Notes under the pieces: model-generated
Told to the model about the DNA's origin: nothing
The model's input: only the letters and a program-made list of their open reading frames with translations
The model's database searches: none
Made by a program: the position numbers and the translations under genes
Shown: positions 60,301 to 64,000 of the stretch, piece after piece
How positions within the stretch are numbered: position 1 is the stretch's first letter
Layout: each line of letters opens with the position of its first letter
Assembly: GCA_013398295.1 (NCBI GenBank)
Contig: VZSF01006711.1
Span: 1 to 64,000, forward strand
Length of the DNA: 64,000 nt
DNA from: Chionis minor
Lineage: Eukaryota > Chordata > Aves > Charadriiformes > Chionididae
Reading direction: 5' to 3'

Positions 60301-63300
60301 TCAGTTAAGTGTTAGTGTCTGCCAGTGTCTCCCCCGTTTCTCAGGAGCTTTGCTCATCCACCCCTGCTCCGCACGCGGAGGGTCAGAAGGTTCGGAGCTC
60401 TCAGTCTCCTTCGCTGGGAGGAGTGTGGTGTTAGTGATGGGCTTTCTTCCTCCTCTTTGCCAGAGCTGTGAAGTTTATGTTGGCTTCTGTTGTTTTTGTT
60501 TTGATCCACTTGCATTTATTTTTGTACATTTTCTAGACATCCGTTGCACATTTTCTGCTTTCCATTTGTTTCCAGTTATTCAGTTCTTTGGTTCATTTTG
60601 CTTTTTCTAAAGCTGGTTTGACCTGAAAAACACAACACAAAGTCGCTCTTCTGAAGTGACCACTGACCAAGCACCCAAGTGTGTGTTTACGGTCTGGGAC
60701 AGCTGATCCCATCCTGTTTCTGCACTCTGCCATCCACGTTTTACCTTAGTGTCGTAGACCACTCAGTCCACATCAAGTAGCTGCCTGTTCCTGCCATAAA
60801 CTACAACAAACCTAAACCACGTTTATTCAGTTATCTAAACAGTTACTGTCATAGCTAATACAAACTAATATCAGCCCAGAGCATGACAAGCTCTGACAAT
60901 TCGTAAGGCCTTGCATTGCCAGGTCAGTACAAAGGCTATGACCTTCAGCAGTAATAGTAAAATCATCTTTACTGGGCTACAAAGGGAGACAATGTCTATT
61001 CCACAGGGCCAGGCTGCTGCCTTTATAGCCACAGAGTGATGGGAGATTTGGGGGAAAAAAAGATTTGTATAGAGTTGACTGTATATCCTTCTTTCCTTGC
61101 TCACATCAGACTCTTTGCAAAGAAGGAACAAAGGGTCTATCAAAGAGAAAAAAGTAATCTGTGAATCTTGAACTGGAATATTGCCGTTGAATAAAAAGTT
61201 ATTCCCTTTTCTCCCATTCCTCAGCTTGTCTTTTCGGCTCTGTGCACCTCTCCCACGAGTACCCGCAGACTCCACTGGCACCAGGGTGCCCATCTTTGCT
61301 TCTGAGCTCGTTAAGTCTCTTCGCAGAAGCCTTCCCCCACAGAGGTAACGGCTGTTAGTTACAGCTGCTCTGCTGGAGGTTACGACTCCAACTGCAGAGC
61401 CAGCTGTGGAAATGAGAGTGCTCCTCCATCGCTGCAGCGCCCTGTGAGCTTGGTTAATGCCGGTGGCTGATAAAACTGGCTGTAGTTAACCAAGAATACC
61501 TTGTGTGGAAGCCGATGAGGAGCACTGAGACAGTCCCCTCCCAGTGGCTGTGTCCTGGGACTGACACCTTCCCTGGACGAGCCTGATGCTGCTGTTGGGA
61601 CTGGACAGGTCAGGCAGGGGACCGTCATGGGTGGTTGTATGAAGCATCTCATTACGACCAACATAAATGAAATTAGAAGTGAAGCTGAGTGAATCCTGAA
61701 GAACAAATCTGCAGAATCTCCTCAAATAAAGCACTCGGTTTGATTTCTTGTGATCAGCTTAGTGACTATTTGCAAGTGTTCAGCCAGCCATCAGTTATCT
61801 GTCAAAGCTTTCACAAATCCCGTGATGCTTATCACAAGTGGATTGGCACCTCAGGACTCATGCAGCTCACGGCTATTTTTAGCTGCCACACATTGTTCTC
61901 TAGATTATGAAGTGTCAGTCACCAAGTGGAGAGCCAGGAGGATTCGACATGATGTTGAGCACCAGGCAGGCTCCAAAGAGCAAAAGCATATCACGAGAAG
62001 CTCTCTGCCACCCTATCGGATGGGCGTGGATCATCTGGCTCCTTGACAATGACAAATAATATGGCTAAAGGAAAACAGGAGATACTCACTGATACTGTAA
62101 TCACCTTGGTTAAATCTAGAAGGAGTTGCTAGAAAAACTTTAGCTATGGATAAACTCTGAAGCAAAGTCGTGAATGGATTATTCATTTATTTCTAGCCAA
62201 TTTATTTCTAGTCTTGGGTCTTCTAAATTTCACCTTGAATATGGATTTTACCCAAAGAAGACAGTCCTAGGTTTCTCGAGAAAAGTATTGTTCCCAGAAC
62301 TGAGGTTAAATGTTATCGGCATCCCTTTTTCAGAAGAGTGCAATGCTCACGTTTTATAGAGGTAAGACCTGACTGTAACCTCTCAACTGTCTTCAGACCT
62401 TTCAGGTGGAGATACCTTTTCTCAGGGCAGTCAGCACCTCTGTGGCTGAGAGTTCTGCAAAATAACCTTGTGCTTGTCTGATGTCCTGATTGTTGCTAGA
62501 AAAACACGTGAGATGTGGTCATCAAAACATCATCTTTGCTTGGCTGATTTAAACAAGTCACGGAGGGTCAGAAGCCCTAATGTCTATGTTAGGTTGAGCT
62601 GGCCTTCCCAAAGCATGAAGGATTGCTTACCTGCCTAGAAATGCAGTGTATATGGGGTTGTGTGTACGTTCAAGTAGGGTAGATATATAAAAATAGGTGC
62701 CAGAGAGAACAAAACACTTAAACTGATTTAGAGCAGGAAAAACACAAGATGGCACAAGCAGCATTTTAAGGATGCTCTGTGAAGTTGAGAAACGAGTAAT
62801 TCATGCACTGCCTTAAAGCCACAACCCCCTAACTGGAGAATACTAAACAGTACAATTGCACTATAAATTGCCGTGCTTGCCCAAGAAAGATCTCTGTGCA
62901 GTAGCTCATCTTGGTGTCAGTCAGCCTTAGGAAGCATTCTAAACCTGTCTGTACAGATTGTGTTATTTTACAGACTTCCAGAAGCCTCAAATAAGATGTT
63001 TTCTACCAGGTGATGCTGCCACACTGGCTTCCTGACCCAGCTCTGCTTTGCAGTTCCCTGGGGACATTCACTCACAGGTTATGATCAACAGAGAATCTCC
63101 TAAACCCGTGGACATAGGTCTAATATCAAGAACCACAATGTGCACTGGACAGTACCTGCTTCCTAATTTCTTTGCGAAATTTCCACAGGGTGGGATAGGG
63201 AGGTAAATGCTTGTGGATGGGTGTGGGGAGGATACAACAAAGCTGGACTGCAGTAAATATCACCTCACTGTGTTAAGTCACCTGCTGCCAAATGCTGAGG

Positions 63301-64000
63301 ATGCTGGATCCCTACCAAAGTCAGCAGAAGCTGAGAAGAGTTGGTGTTACTCAGGACCAGAAGCTTTGTTTAACCCAGCAGCTGAGGCTGCAGTGCTGAG
63401 CTACCTGATGCCGTGTCCGGCCGTGCCCCCACGGGGGTCTGCCTTGCTGCCTGCAGTGCCCCTGGGATCCTGGCCTAGAGCTTGCTCGCACATCCATCCC
63501 GAATGGGCAGCCACAGAGTCCCAGTCAAACCCTAGGTCTAATCCCCTGGGGCTCTCAGGCAGTTCGGGTCTCCAGGAGGAATTTGTAGTTTTGACTTCTC
63601 TTTACATCTTGCAGGCTTGGGATTGATCCTAGGACAGCAGTCAGCGAGAACTTCCCGAGTCACGCTGGCACATCAGCTCTCACCTCTCCACCAGACTGCT
63701 CTCTCCTACCCCTCTTCTAGTGTTCCACGGACTCAATTTCTTCATTGCAAAATACATACCGTTGCTGTTGATGTTAATGGGAGCTTTGACATTTCAGCTG
63801 GGCCAAAACATTATTCTGCTTGCCTTCCTTTATATCAGAAGTTTGCTTCAATTAAACTACACTTTTCCCATTGCTTTGTGTTACTTGGTTGCTAAATTTA
63901 ATGAGAAGAGCTTATCTTGGAGCTTATGAATGAATCCCCACCCCTTCTGCTATGCCTCTTTATTGTCTTTTTTATACCCTACCAACAAGCCCCACCAAAC
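57366..64000. other. About 6.6 kb of unique DNA, no gene seen
   Basis: Frames of 139-157 codons (57771-58229 plus; 58150-58578 minus; 59385-59858 plus; 60871-61293 minus; 63207-63626 plus) show no family I recognise. AT-rich blocks occur at 59880-60310 and 62640-62880. Around 63755-63790 a phrase like 'TTAATGGGAGCTTTGACAT' recalls old CR1 3' UTR wording, but it is too short to call. No promoter or exon is defended. Confidence 0.4.
58641..58670 (+). repeat. Three imperfect 10-bp tandem units
   Basis: TATAGCTTTC, TATAGCTTCC and TATAGCTATC lie in tandem, followed by a degenerate CTTAGCATCA. A minor decamer satellite. Confidence 0.85.

Noticed and set aside
63755..63790. Phrase resembling an old CR1 3' UTR (TTAATGGGAGCTTTGACAT).
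   Set aside because: Fewer than 40 bases recognisable and no supporting flanks.

Overview
This 64 kb window looks like bird nuclear DNA, most likely an intergenic gene desert or one very long intron. The main evidence is its repeats: 5'-truncated CR1 non-LTR retrotransposons, several ending in the bird-typical octamer tail (ATTCTRTG repeats), plus a thin layer of very old amniote repeats and few simple repeats. The species cannot be named from the sequence. I found no protein-coding gene, no recognisable coding exon, no tRNA or rRNA gene and no CRISPR array. The longest open frames (about 200 codons) lie in GC-rich stretches, often with an equally long frame on the other strand, and none translates into a family I recognise.

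Layout. 1-2.0 kb: GC-rich, nothing recognised. 2.6-3.0 kb: decayed Ty3/Gypsy-type reverse transcriptase relic on the minus strand, the most unusual item. 3-7.1 kb: mostly AT-rich unique DNA with A20 and T8G9 tracts. 7.1 kb: old SINE tail. 7.9-8.3 and 12.1-12.8 kb: CR1 copies. 13-18.7 kb: unique. 18.8-19.1 kb: decayed CR1 reverse transcriptase segment, with a perfect E-box hairpin just downstream at 19.2 kb. 20.3-20.7 kb: AT-rich, TAAT-rich block resembling a conserved non-coding element. 20.9-21.3, 24.6-24.7 and 28.2-28.4 kb: CR1 pieces, with an (AAAAT)8 microsatellite at 25.2 kb and a near-perfect homeodomain-type palindrome at 25.56 kb. 29.5-30.8 kb: an ancient minus-strand CR1 followed at once by a young plus-strand CR1. 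34-35.5 kb: a 34-bp duplication, a minus-strand CR1, a 57-bp duplication and an L2/MIR-like tail. 36-45 kb: a pyrimidine-rich then purine-rich block and three small CpG clusters, one followed by a strong splice-donor match. 46.8 and 49.1 kb: MIR-like relics. 51.2 kb: CR1. 54.7-55.7 kb: ancient CR1 of about 1 kb. 57.2 kb: another old repeat. 57.4-64 kb: unique DNA.

The parts do not form a pathway. The interest lies in the fossil record (a Gypsy relic and pre-avian CR1/SINE remnants) and in possible cis-regulatory islands within a gene-free interval. All repeat names come from remembered consensus sequences, not a database search, so subfamily names are withheld and element ends are good to about 10-30 bases.
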